Of a stretch of 10,446 bases of DNA, positions 1 to 8,563 are shown in pieces. The stretch's first letter is position 1. The number at the start of each line of letters is the position of its first letter. The position numbers and the translations under genes were made by a program. This DNA is from Monoraphidium neglectum (taxonomy: Eukaryota; Chlorophyta; Chlorophyceae; Sphaeropleales; Selenastraceae): positions 1 to 10,446 of the forward strand of contig NW_014011520.1 of assembly GCF_000611645.1 (NCBI RefSeq), in the 5' to 3' direction. The notes below the pieces were generated by a model. That model searched no databases, had not been told where the DNA came from, and saw nothing but the letters and a program-made list of their open reading frames with translations.

Positions 1-145
1 GGCAGGAAGGGTGTTACTCGTATGGGCACGAGGCCGTGCTGCTCGGCTTCGGGCTGCACGCTGGACAGAATTGAAGCGGCTGAACAGGAGCGTGCGGCGC
101 TGGGACGGGGCGACGGCGCTGACAGTTGCTTGGGGCCCCGCGCAC

Positions 146-3100
146 CTGCGCGTGCGCCGCCGTGCGGCGCGCCGCCGCGGCCTCCCGCTCGGCGGCGGCC
201 TGCGCGGTGCGCGCCGCCTCCACCTTCTGCTGCATTTGGGCCACCTGTAGGGGTGCCATTGTCCAAAGCGGGGGGGGGGGGGTGAATGCTGTTAGCTCGC
301 TGCATCGACGTGTGACCCGTCGGCCAACTTGGGCAACATCCCATGTCCCGACACATAGAGAGTGGCCATGCCACAGCGTCGTCCAGCCATCTGCGGACAC
401 GCCCCTTCCAGAAGCAGCTGGGAGCGGCAGGGCAGCAGGGGGGAGGGCGGGGCCGTGCGCGGCGCTCACCACCTCCTCGGTGCGCGCCCCCGGCGGGCTG
501 CGCGCCGCGAGCTCCTCCTGCGCCCGCAGCACCTCGCCCTCCAGCGTCAGCACGCGGCCCTCCGCGTCGGCCGCGCGCTGGCACATCGCAGACAGCTCCT
601 GGGAGGCGGTCGGCGCGGCGTTTTCAACAGTCACTCGGCGAGTCGCCATGTTTGGGGCTGCGTCCTGCCCGCTGTCGCAGCCACGCACCATAACAACACA
701 AATACAGCAACATCGCCTGATGAAGGCGAAGCTGTTCAACATGCACTGCAACGGCGAGGCGAAGGCAGTGAACCAGGCGCGCGATGCCGTCTGGGAGGCT
801 CCAGACCTGGCCTGAGAGGCCCGCACCTGCCGCATGCTGTCCAGCTCCTTAGCCTGCATCTCCCTCTCCGCCCGCGCCGCCGCCGCCCGCCGCGCGGCGT
901 CCGCGGCTGCCTGCTCCGCCTCCTCCCTCGCGCGCGCCGCCGCGGCCGTGGCCTCTGCGGCGCGCGCCTCGGCCTCCCGCTGCGCCGCCTCGAGCCCCTC
1001 CGCCCGCCGCTGCAGGCCGAGGGCCTCCTCCCGCTCCGCGGCCAGCTCCTCCGCCGCCACCGCCAGCTGCGCCTCGGCGCCTGCGGCGCGCGCCTCCGCG
1101 TCGGCGCGCGCGTCGCCCTCGCGCAGCAGCGCCGCGCGCGCGGCGTCGCGGGCGGCGGCGGCGGCGGCCAGGCGGGACTCGGCGTTGGCCGCGGCGGCGG
1201 TCGCGGCCTGCAGCACGTCGGCCAGGGCCGCGGACTGCAAAGGGTTGATAGGACGAAAAAAGGAGGCGGCGACGTTTAGGGCCAAGAGGACAGAAAATGA
1301 TGTTTCCGGGGACAACCGCGCGCAGGGCGCGTCAAGGCAGCCGAATGCGTCAGTGCGCGCGCACGCGGACGCCACCCGTGCACAGGGCGTCGTGCGAACC
1401 GCTCACCTGCGCCTCGGCGGCGGCCCCGTCGCCGCGCGCCGCCTCCAGCACCTCCCGGAGCTCGGCGGCCTCAGCTTGGAGCGCCTGCCCGCGCCCCTCC
1501 GACTGCCGCAGCAGCGCCTCGACGCGCGCGAGTTCTTCCGCCAGCGCCGCCCCCTGGGCGCGCCTGCCCGCGAGATCCTCCTCAGCCGCCTCCAGGCGGC
1601 CGCGGGTATCGTTGGTTTGAGCCTCCGCGGCCGCCAGGGACTCGCGCAGGCCCGCCTCGCGGCCGGCGGCTGCGTCGGCTGCGGCCGCGGCCTCGGACCG
1701 CGCGACGTCCAGAGACGCCGCCGTCTCCTCGAGCCGCGCCCCCTGCTCTGCAAGCCGCCGCGTCAGCGCCTGCTGGCGCTCGTCTGCGCCCGCGGCCGCC
1801 GCGGCCGCCGCGCTGCGGGCGTCTGCAAGGGCGGCATCTGCGTCGGCCAGCTGCTGCTTCAGCGCCGCCTCGCGCTCGCCTGCGTCCTGGGCTGCGGCGT
1901 CGGCCGCCTCCCGCACAGCAGCTAGCTGCGCGCTCAGGTCTACGGCCAGCGCTTCGGCCGCCGCGACGCGCTGCTCGAGCCGCCCCTCGCGCTCGGCCGC
2001 GCCCCTGGCCGCCGCCTCTGAGGCCTCTTGCGCCTCTGCCAGCTGCGCCGTCGCGTCGGCCAGCTCAGCGGCCGCATCCGCCAGCCGCTGCCGCAGCGCG
2101 CCCTCGCGCTCGCCGGCAGCGGCCGCCGCGGCCGCCGCCGCCTCGCGCGCCGCCCCGAGCTGCCCCTCAAGCGCTGCCGCCCGCGCCTCCTCGGTCGCCA
2201 GCCGCCCCTGCAGCTGCGCCTCGCGCTCGTCGGCCGCCTCGTCAGCGGCGGACGCGGCCACCGCGGTCGCTGCGAGGCTCTCCTCTACGCCAGCCAGCTG
2301 GCCCTGGATTTGCTCGAGGCGCTTCCGCAGGCCGTCCTCGCGCTCGCCGGCCGCAGCCGCCGCAGCCGCAGACTCGTTGCGCAGCGCCGCTAGTTGCCCC
2401 TGCGTCTCCGCCACCTGGCCGTCGGCGGCTGCGATCTGCTTCTCCAGGGCGGCCTCGTGCTCGCTGGCCGCGACAGCAGCGGCGGCGGCCTCCTCGCGCA
2501 AGGCGTCCAGCTGCGCGGCTGTCTCCGCCCCCCAGCGCTCTGCCGCTGCGAGCCGCTCCTCCAGGGCGGCCTGGCGCTCCGCCGCCTCACTCGCCGCTGC
2601 GGCAGCCTCCGCACGGGCCGCCACAATCTCCTCCTCGCACCTCACCACTTTGGCCTCGAGGGCGGCGGCCTTGTCGGCCGCGGCGGCCAGCGCGGCGCCC
2701 TGCTCGTCAATGATGGCCGCAAGCTTCTCCCCATCTTCCCCCAGATCGCGGCAGCGCGCCTCCGCCACGTCCAGCTCGCCGCGCAGCGCGGTCGCAGCGG
2801 CGCGCTCCGCGTCGAGGGCCCGCGCGCCCGCCTCCAGCCGCCCCAGCGCGCCCTCGAGCTCGCCCGCCAGCCGCGCGCCCTCGCCGCGCGCGGCGGACAG
2901 CTGCGCCGTGAGCTCGGCGGCGCCCGCTGCGGCGTCGGCGTTCTGGCGGCGCGCGGCGTCCAGCTCGGCGGCGCGGCGGTCGAGGGACGCCTCGTGCTCC
3001 TCGATGGCGGACCGCGCACAGCCAAGCTCGCGGCGCGCCTGTTTGCGCATGGAAAATGGCGGCAGCGGCGGCGGCAGAAGCGAAAGGAAGCAAGGACTGT

Positions 3101-5637
3101 GAATGAGGATGAGTGATGCGGCAGCTCCCAGCAACCTGCAATTTGGGGGGATCCCCAATTCTCACTGCGTGGCTGCATGTGTTAATGATAATTGACACTA
3201 CAGTTGACACTGCGGTTGGCACGGGTGAGAATCGAACGCGGGCACGACTGCAACAACCCGCCTGACGCCCCCTTCTTGGCGCACCTCCCTCAGCTGCCCG
3301 TCTGCCTCCTCGGCCGCCGACCGCAGCGCCGCCACCTCGCCCCTCGCCGCCTCCAGCGCCCGCCGCTCGCCACCCAGCAGCTCCTCCGCCTCGGCCAGCC
3401 GCGCCGCCAGCCGCGCGCCCTCGCGCTCCCTTGCGTCCAGCGCTGCCCGCGCCGCCTCCAGCTCTGCCCCAAGGCCCGCTACGTGTGCGCGCAGCGACTC
3501 GGCGCCATGTGCCTCCTCTGCGAGCCGCGCCTCGGCGTCCGCCAGCGCCGCGGTCAGTCGCGCACCCTCGGCTTGCGCAAGCTGCAGCTCGTCCTCGGCC
3601 GCCGCCGCGCGCGCCTCCTGCGCCTCCAGGCGGGCGGCGAGGGCGGCGGCCCCCTCGCGCGCCGCGCCGTGCGCGGCGCGCTCTGCGGCAAGTGCCCCCT
3701 CAGCCTCCGCCCGTGCCGCCGCCTCAGAGGCCAAGGCCGCGGCACCGGCTTTGATGTCGCGCCGTGCGGCCCCAAGCTCCTCCTCAGCTTGCTCGGCCCT
3801 CTCAGTCTCAGCCGCGAGCGCCGCCCTCTCAGCGTCCAGGTGCGTCGCCAGCACCTCGCCCTCGCGCCGCGCCGCGGCCAGCTCCTCCGCCGCCGCGTCG
3901 AGGGCCGCCGCGTGCTCCCCGCGCGCGCCGGCCAGCTCCGCCATGGCGCGCGCCCTGTCCTGCTCCAGCTCCTCCTGCGCCGCGGCGAGCGCCGCCTCCA
4001 GTGCCGCGCGCTCGCTCTGCTCCGCCTCCAGCGCCAAGCGCTCGGCGTCCAGCTGCCCCTGGAGCGTCCCATTCGCTTGCCGCTCTGCACTCAGCGCCGC
4101 CTCTGCGCTATCTCGTGCCTCCTCCTCCGCCGCCAGCCGCTCCGCCAGCTGCGCCGCCCCGGCCTCCGCCGCGGCCCGCGCGGCGCGCTCGTCCGCGAGC
4201 CCCGCGGTCGCGTCGCCAATCGTTCCCTCGGCGGCGGACAGCTCCGCGGCCAGCCGGGCGGCCTCCTCCTCGGCGGCGCCCAGGCGCTCGGCCAGCTCGG
4301 CGGCCGCCGCCTCCTCCTCTTCCAGTCGCGCCTCCAGGGCGCAGATCTCGCCATCCTGGTCATGGCAGCGCTGCTGCGCATCGGACAGCATCTCCGCCAC
4401 GTGCTGGCGCTGCAGGGTTGAGCGACATGGCAGGTGTGTAACGTCATGAGGCCACGGGCATTGAACAATGTTGCAAAGCCTCCTCACCCACCACCGATAA
4501 CCATAATTGCTCTTGCAGGCACGCGTTGGAAACATGCCAAGCCCTACATAGCAGCACGCTCTCCCAACATCATTCTTTAATGCTCGCCAGCCCACCTGCT
4601 CCTGCTCCCTCTCAAGCTCGGCCTCGCGCTCCCCCAGCTGCGCCGCCAGCTTGGCGATCGCGTCTGCCTGCGCGTCCGCCTGCGCCTGCAGCGCGTCCAG
4701 GCGCTCGCGCAGCGCGGCGGCGGCGCTCTCAGACTCGGAGGCCGCACGCTGTGCGGCTTGCAGCTGCGTCTTGGTGGCGGACAGCTGCTCCTCTAGCTCC
4801 TTGGCCTTGACAATCGCCGCCTCAGCAGCCTCCTGCGGGGGTGCATGCAACAACACAGTGTGCACGTGGATGTGTGTCGGAAAACGAGGGGGTATGTGTA
4901 TGCGCTCCATTGTTAGCCTGACAATCGTATTCAGGATATACTAATGGATGTGCACAGCAGCTGCAAAGCAGGCTGGTGCCAGTCTATGCAGGCGCGCACC
5001 TGGTTCTGGGCGGCAAGCTCCACCTCTGTATGCCGGGCCTTGAGGATTGCTTTCAGCTCCTGTGATCAGTGACCAGCACGAAAAACAACACAAAAATTTC
5101 AGATTGCTCCACAAAAGAGCTGCCAAAATCAACCAAAGATGGCACGCCTCATGCCTCGTTCCTTGACCCCCCCACCCTCTGGTCAAGCCACCACTGCCGA
5201 TGTTGCTGCCCACTCTCCCCTCACCTTGATCTTTGCCTGTGCCTCGGTCAGCTCAGCCTGCAGCTCCGTGATGCGTTGCGTTGCCCAGGAGTACTTGCGG
5301 TCGGCGCCAGGCGCCAGCGACTTGCGCGTGCGCGGCGGCGACGGCTCGCGCAGCGCAGGCACGCCACCAGAGCCCATGCCTGTGGTTGAGGCAGTGTGCA
5401 CCGGTAGCTAGGGAGCTTAGACAGGGCAATTCTGCGCTCAATCTGCCGGTTGCAATGTGTGTTGCCGTTGGCGTTTGGAATGGGCATGCTCCCAAGCAGG
5501 CGCTCACTCTCAGAGAGGTCCTGAGAGCGGAAGCGGGAGTCGCCAACGAAGCCGCTCTTGGGGTCAGCCTTCCAGCCATCCACGGACTTTGGGTCATACT
5601 CCCCTGCGAGGCGTGAGGGACGTCGAGCGCGGCACAT
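146..5637 (-). CDS. Large Ala-rich coiled-coil protein, at least nine exons, 3' end outside the window
   Basis: Exons in reading order are 5637-5508, 5379-5225, 5059-5000, 4832-4596, 4409-3285, 3038-1407, 1234-827, 598-470 and 244-146. They give 1,325 residues without a stop, and a GT donor at 145 leads into a further intron. Every junction is GT-AG. The first intron is phase 1 and all others are phase 0. The start ATG at 5637 is the first after an in-frame stop at 5733-5731 and has A at -3. Residues 1 to about 75 are polar and not coil-like, with GEYDPKSVDGW and a basic Ser/Pro-rich stretch. From about residue 76 (RKYSWATQRITELQAEL) the protein is nearly unbroken heptad coil rich in Ala, Glu, Arg and Leu. 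I see no motor, kinase or membrane segment. A cytoskeletal, basal-body or golgin-like scaffold role is only inference from the coil. An acceptor at about 5609 could replace the proposed first-exon start. The exon 8 donor could be 473 instead of 470. Confidence 0.8.
270..282. repeat. Run of 13 G (C-tract on the coding strand) in an intron
   Basis: An uninterrupted run of G on the plus strand lies within intron 469-245 of the coiled-coil gene. On the transcribed strand it is a C-tract about 25 nt upstream of the CTACAG acceptor, so it can serve as part of the polypyrimidine tract. Homopolymers like this are prone to length error in sequencing and replication. Confidence 0.9.
599..826 (-). other. 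Intron, 228 nt, length divisible by three and stop-free
   Basis: The donor is CAG/GTGCGG and the acceptor TCCCAG. The intron is 76 codons long and has no in-frame stop. Its translation leaves the Ala/Glu/Arg coil pattern and includes a Cys/Val/Ile-rich stretch (RRCCCICVVMV). That break in composition is the reason for calling it an intron rather than exon. Confidence 0.75.
1545..2576 (-). repeat. 39-residue (117 bp) tandem coiled-coil repeat, about nine units
   Basis: Inside the 544-residue exon 3038-1407, units begin at about 2576, 2459, 2342, 2225, 2108, 1991, 1874, 1778 and 1661. Each opens with a motif like RE(A/G)xLxxRLA and closes with an Ala-rich run ending GE, DE or AE. Six of the first eight units that differ in sequence keep exactly 39 residues, as do units one and eight, so only unit seven (1874-1779) deviates, with 32. 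The ninth unit is diverged. Hydrophobic positions 5, 9, 12, 16, 19, 23, 26 and 30 follow heptad a/d spacing. Since 39 is five heptads plus four, each unit must carry one stutter, equivalent to four heptads plus a hendecad. A weaker unit may precede the first, at about 2693-2577. Confidence 0.8.
3039..3284 (-). other. Intron, 246 nt, with small repeats and a B-box-like motif
   Basis: The donor is GAG/GTGCGC and the acceptor AAACAG, both phase 0. The intron separates the two largest coiled-coil exons and contains in-frame stops. Inside it are a 12-bp direct repeat (3192-3227), an imperfect inverted repeat AATTTGGGG/CCCCAATT (3140-3160), and GTTCGATTC on the minus strand (3237-3229), which matches the RNA polymerase III B-box core. 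An ATG at 3050 just before the acceptor is in frame with the downstream exon, but splicing fits the coil better. Confidence 0.7.
3192..3227. repeat. Three imperfect 12-bp direct repeats
   Basis: TTGACACTACAG (3192), TTGACACTGCGG (3204) and TTGGCACGGGTG (3216) lie end to end in an intron of the coiled-coil gene. The first two share nine of twelve bases or more and the third is diverged. They sit directly beside the B-box-like motif at 3229-3237. Confidence 0.7.
3285..4409 (-). other. 375-residue coiled-coil exon without a fixed repeat
   Basis: This is the second-largest exon of the coiled-coil gene. It is bounded by a CTGCAG acceptor at 4411-4410 and a GAG/GTGCGC donor at 3284, both phase 0. 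It encodes Ala/Glu/Arg/Leu-rich coil from RQHVAEML to ADGQLRE. Unlike the next exon it shows no constant-length unit, although short phrases such as LDAERAALAAE and AERLAAEEEA recur. It is listed separately so the contrast with the 39-residue repeat exon is clear. Confidence 0.75.
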
Positions 5638-6202
5638 GTTGGGCTGCGTGAGCACCCCAGCGCCCTGCAGTGTTGTCGTGCTCACGCGCACGCTCAGATG
5701 CAACACGCGAGTGTGCCTGGGCCTCGTGGCTTACCGGGCCCAGGACCCATGCTCGGGCGCGCTTTCCATCTTTCTGAGCTCGCGGCCCACGACGACATGG
5801 TAGACCCTCCACGCTAAGGTCGAGCTGTCGCACTTGAATGTGCTTGAACTGTTCTGCCCCAGTGACGCCCTATTGCCCCTCAAGGTGGTCAATATGAGCA
5901 GAAAGGCTGATAATACTTTACTCGATCGTGGTGCGGACGCTCGGTGGCCTCGATCTGAGGCAATGCATCAAGCCCATGCCCGACGACAGGCGCTCTGTAT
6001 GATAAAGCAGATGCACCAATCTACAACGCGCATAATTTCGGCCATTGAGGACCCATGCTGCAGCCTCTACGGTACTCTTGCCTTTGAAGCAGCTGCCGCC
6101 CCACCTGCCCAACACTGTGCACCGTCATGCATTCACAGCTGGACCCAATAGACAGCCTGCGTGGCCCATATCAAGGCCAGACGAATTTCCTTACAAGTAC
6201 AA
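5638..6202. other. Intergenic region between the RRP36 stop and the coiled-coil gene start
   Basis: Both flanking genes run on the minus strand. This 565-bp stretch should therefore hold the RRP36 3' UTR and the promoter and 5' UTR of the coiled-coil gene. It is clearly less GC-rich than the coding sequence. Short open frames on both strands show neither coiled-coil nor recognisable protein character. No convincing TATA element, repeat or RNA gene was seen. Confidence 0.6.
6191..6195 (-). terminator. Candidate TGTAA poly(A) signal for RRP36
   Basis: TGTAA on the minus strand begins eight bases beyond the RRP36 stop codon. TGTAA is the usual chlorophyte polyadenylation signal. The resulting 3' UTR would be very short, so a less canonical downstream site is also possible. 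Confidence 0.4.
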
Positions 6203-7848
6203 TCACTCGTCGCCATCGCCGCCGCGCCGCCCAGGCAGGTAGCGGTGGTCCTTGGAGGCGTTCTTGCGCCGCCGCTTCTCCATGTACTTGTCCAGCTGCC
6301 CCGTGGCCTTCAGCTCCTCGTACTTGGCCACCAGCTCGCGTTTGCGCTTGTCGCTCTTCTTGAGGTAGAAGGGCTGCTTGCCCGCCGCCACCGCCGCCTT
6401 CTGCTCCGCCTGCGGGCACGCGCCAGCCGTACGCGTTTCTGAGTACGTTGCAGCCTTCCACTGTGACGCACAATCCTACCAGCGTCGGGGCTTTTTTTGC
6501 AGCACCGCAGCACGCCCAGAATCCCGACGGCCCCAGCTGCACAGCGGCCGCCTCGGACATGTGCAGGGGGGGCTCGCCTCGCCACTGTGCCCCCCTGCGA
6601 AGCACATCCGTCTCCCCACCTTGTACGTCTTGTCCAGCTCCACCCGCTTCCGCCGCGTCTTCTCGTCCCGCAGCCGCTGCTCCAGCCGCGTCACCTCCGC
6701 CTGAATCTCGCGCCGCTTGCTCTCCCGCTTCTCCTTCTGGCGGGCGGCAGGCAGCACGGCCAGGCGCGGAGGGGTGAGGCGAGGCGCGCCGCGCCGGCGC
6801 CGCAAGCGGCGCACGCGCCAGAGGCGACAGACGCCGCGGGATGGATGAGAGGTGTCTGCTGTGGGCGCCCGCATATTGTTATGCAGCAGAACAGCTGCAT
6901 CTTGCACGCCTCCCTGCTCGTGCATTACAGCGAAGCCGTCTGCGCATCCCTGCACGCCTCACGCCTGCACAGGCTGCGCGCCCCGCCCGCCACCGCCCGC
7001 GACGCTGCGCCGCACCTTGAGCCGCTGCTTGAGGGCCGCCCTCTCCTGGGGGATGACCTCGTCATACAGGAATGCGTACCGCTTGCGCTGCCTGTCAAGT
7101 TCCTGGGGGTCGCCGCTGGCGCCCACCACCCCGGGATCGAAGCGTGGGTCGAGGCCGCGTCTGCAGCAGGGGGTGGCATGGGTGGCGGTGGTGTTGGTCC
7201 TTGCGTGTGTGTGCGTGCGCGCGCGTGTGTGTGTGTTTTGTGTGTGTAGGGTGTGCGTGGCAGCCAAGAGGTTGAGGGAGGTGTGCGAGAGAGCGCCTTG
7301 CTCAGTTCGCCTTGGCGCTGCCGCAGCAAAAAACGGCTTATGCAACTGCTCGGGCGGCAGCGCACGCCCCAAGCGCAGGCACGGGTTGCTGCGCTGAGGG
7401 TTGTGGCGGCGGCGCCGCTGTCTTGCAACGTGGCTCACTGCTTTGGCACTTGGATGACCTCCCTGAACCGCGAGACCGGCCGCTTGGAGGTCGTCTCCTG
7501 CGGCCGGTTTTTGGTGTCTCGCTTGAACGTCTTGGACTTCGCCGCCGCCGCCGCCGCCCGCGCCGCCTGGCCGACAGGCCCCAGGCCGTCCTGTTTCAAT
7601 TTGGCGAGCACCTCCAATGGGATGTCTGCCAGCTGCTGCTCCAGCGCCCGCTCCGCATCACTGTCATCGCCGTCATCGCTGCCGCCGTCGCTGGTGCCTG
7701 GCTCTTCCGAGTCGGAGCCGCTAGTGCTTGCGCCGTCTGCGCCGTCGCCGTGTGCGCGACCTGCTGCTGCTGCGGCAGCCTTCGTGTTGTGCTGCTGCTC
7801 TGGTTCCGAGCCCGAGTCGTCATCTGTTTGATCAAAGCGCTTCTTCAT
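6203..7848 (-). CDS. RRP36: Rrp36 homologue, nucleolar SSU processome / 90S pre-ribosome factor
   Basis: Exons in reading order are 7848-7439, 7160-7016, 6736-6620 and 6409-6203. They form a 292-residue protein, close to the size of known Rrp36 proteins. All junctions are GT-AG. The first join (phase 2) makes VPKQRGLDPRFDP and the other two are phase 0. Residues about 30-75 are Ser/Asp/Glu-rich and probably disordered. The family signatures then follow in order: KNRPxExxSKRPVSRFRE, DPRFDP, a basic helical Lys/Arg/Glu-rich segment, KQPFYLKKSDKRKRELV and KRRRKNASKDHRYLP near the C-terminus. In yeast and human, Rrp36 joins the 90S particle and is needed for the early cleavages that release 18S rRNA. 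The start is the ATG at 7848, which opens the acidic N-terminal region. All conserved segments are present, so the copy looks intact. Confidence 0.95.
7202..7249. repeat. Alternating purine-pyrimidine (GT/GC) microsatellite in RRP36 intron 1
   Basis: Bases 7202-7236 alternate strictly between pyrimidine and purine as TG and CG dinucleotides. A TTTT break and a further GT run to 7249 follow. It lies in intron 7438-7161, on the acceptor-proximal side, and has no effect on coding. Confidence 0.85.
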
Positions 7849-8563
7849 TGCTCCTATACGAGGACGGCTGAACAGTTCACCGCAGGCTGGTGAGACAACA
7901 GAGTGGGCGAGTGTGTCTCAACGCTTTGTTGTATGTACAGACGGAGAGTATGTGTGCTCGGATACTTATCACATGTCATAGATTCAACAAGAAAGGCGAT
8001 CACATTCTGATAAGCTGGGGGTCACCTCCGGCACCCGCGTTTGATGGAAAGCGGTTTGCGTACGCAGCACAGAAAGTAGATAAGAAATGTTCTGTGGTCA
8101 CATCGGTGGGGCCGTCGTGGCCTCCCGCTCGAGCGGTAGACCGTGGCGGCGCGGTTGGCCAGGCAAGTGCGCAGGGATAATTTTTGAGCGACTGCGCAGG
8201 GGCTACACGGCTGGCACCAGCGCATGACCCTTTGCATCTCAACACGCAACAGAGATCGCGCAGCAGCATGCGTGGAGGGAGGTCAGGGAGCGACCGCCAT
8301 TGCCCCGTCAGAACGGCTCGGGCTGTCGCGTCGGGCGCGTCAGCCACTCTCTCATGATGGTTGGCGACACCTGTCTTTGTGTTCGACATGGATTACCCTC
8401 AACAATGCTTCCATCCAGCACTTATGCGCCATGCCCACATGAACAGCCCATTACCCAAAACCCTGCAAGGAGCCAGTCAAACGACACCAATCTGCCCCCG
8501 CACACACATCCCAATGATTACATCACGCCTGGCTCATTCAACGTGGGCCTCAGCGTGCTCTAC
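7849..8563. other. Intergenic region upstream of RRP36
   Basis: This 715-bp stretch should hold the 3' UTR of the right-hand gene and the promoter of RRP36, both on the minus strand. Open frames here are short, lack recognisable domains and do not splice into a neighbour. No RNA gene, clear TATA box or mobile element was found. The one notable site is the TGTAA signal at 8518-8522. Confidence 0.6.
8518..8522 (-). terminator. TGTAA poly(A) signal downstream of the TQT-motif gene
   Basis: TGTAA on the minus strand lies 42 bases past the stop codon at 8566-8564. That is a reasonable distance for a chlorophyte polyadenylation signal and supports transcription through 8564. A second TGTAA at 8951-8947 lies within the proposed last exon. 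It would serve if the frame really ends at 9161. Confidence 0.5.

Noticed and set aside
1..145. A further exon of the coiled-coil gene inside the last 145 bases
   Set aside because: Several AG dinucleotides follow the donor at 145, but none leads into a phase-0 frame with coiled-coil character before the edge. The stretch is left as intron with an unknown end.
834..1925. Long plus-strand open frame of 363 codons
   Set aside because: It lies antisense to the coiled-coil exons and crosses their splice sites. High GC content and Ala codons leave few stops on the opposite strand. The translation is an Arg/Ala/Ser/Leu mix with no domain.
2377..3116. Two overlapping plus-strand frames of about 240 codons
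   Set aside because: Both are antisense shadows of the repeat exon. Having two long frames over the same DNA is expected from low stop density.
1350..3158. Separate gene starting at the ATG at 3050
   Set aside because: The ATG is in frame with the repeat exon, but a good acceptor lies ten bases downstream of it. Joining to the previous coil exon keeps frame and coil, so one continuous gene is simpler. A secondary start here is not excluded.
3216..3284. Possible tRNA gene on the minus strand around the GTTCGATTC motif
   Set aside because: The bases around the T-loop-like motif do not form a five-pair T stem, and no matching 5' acceptor strand or anticodon arm is visible. At most it is a degraded tRNA-derived fragment.
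3192..4421. Plus-strand open frame of 409 codons, the longest on that strand
   Set aside because: It is the mirror of exon 4409-3285 and is rich in Leu, Arg and Gln from reversed Ala/Glu codons. The minus strand shows heptads and matched splice sites, and the plus strand shows neither.
5834..6151. Plus-strand open frame of 105 codons in the intergenic region
   Set aside because: It has no recognisable domain, no splice partner and no clear promoter. Its composition does not resemble the coding exons of the window.
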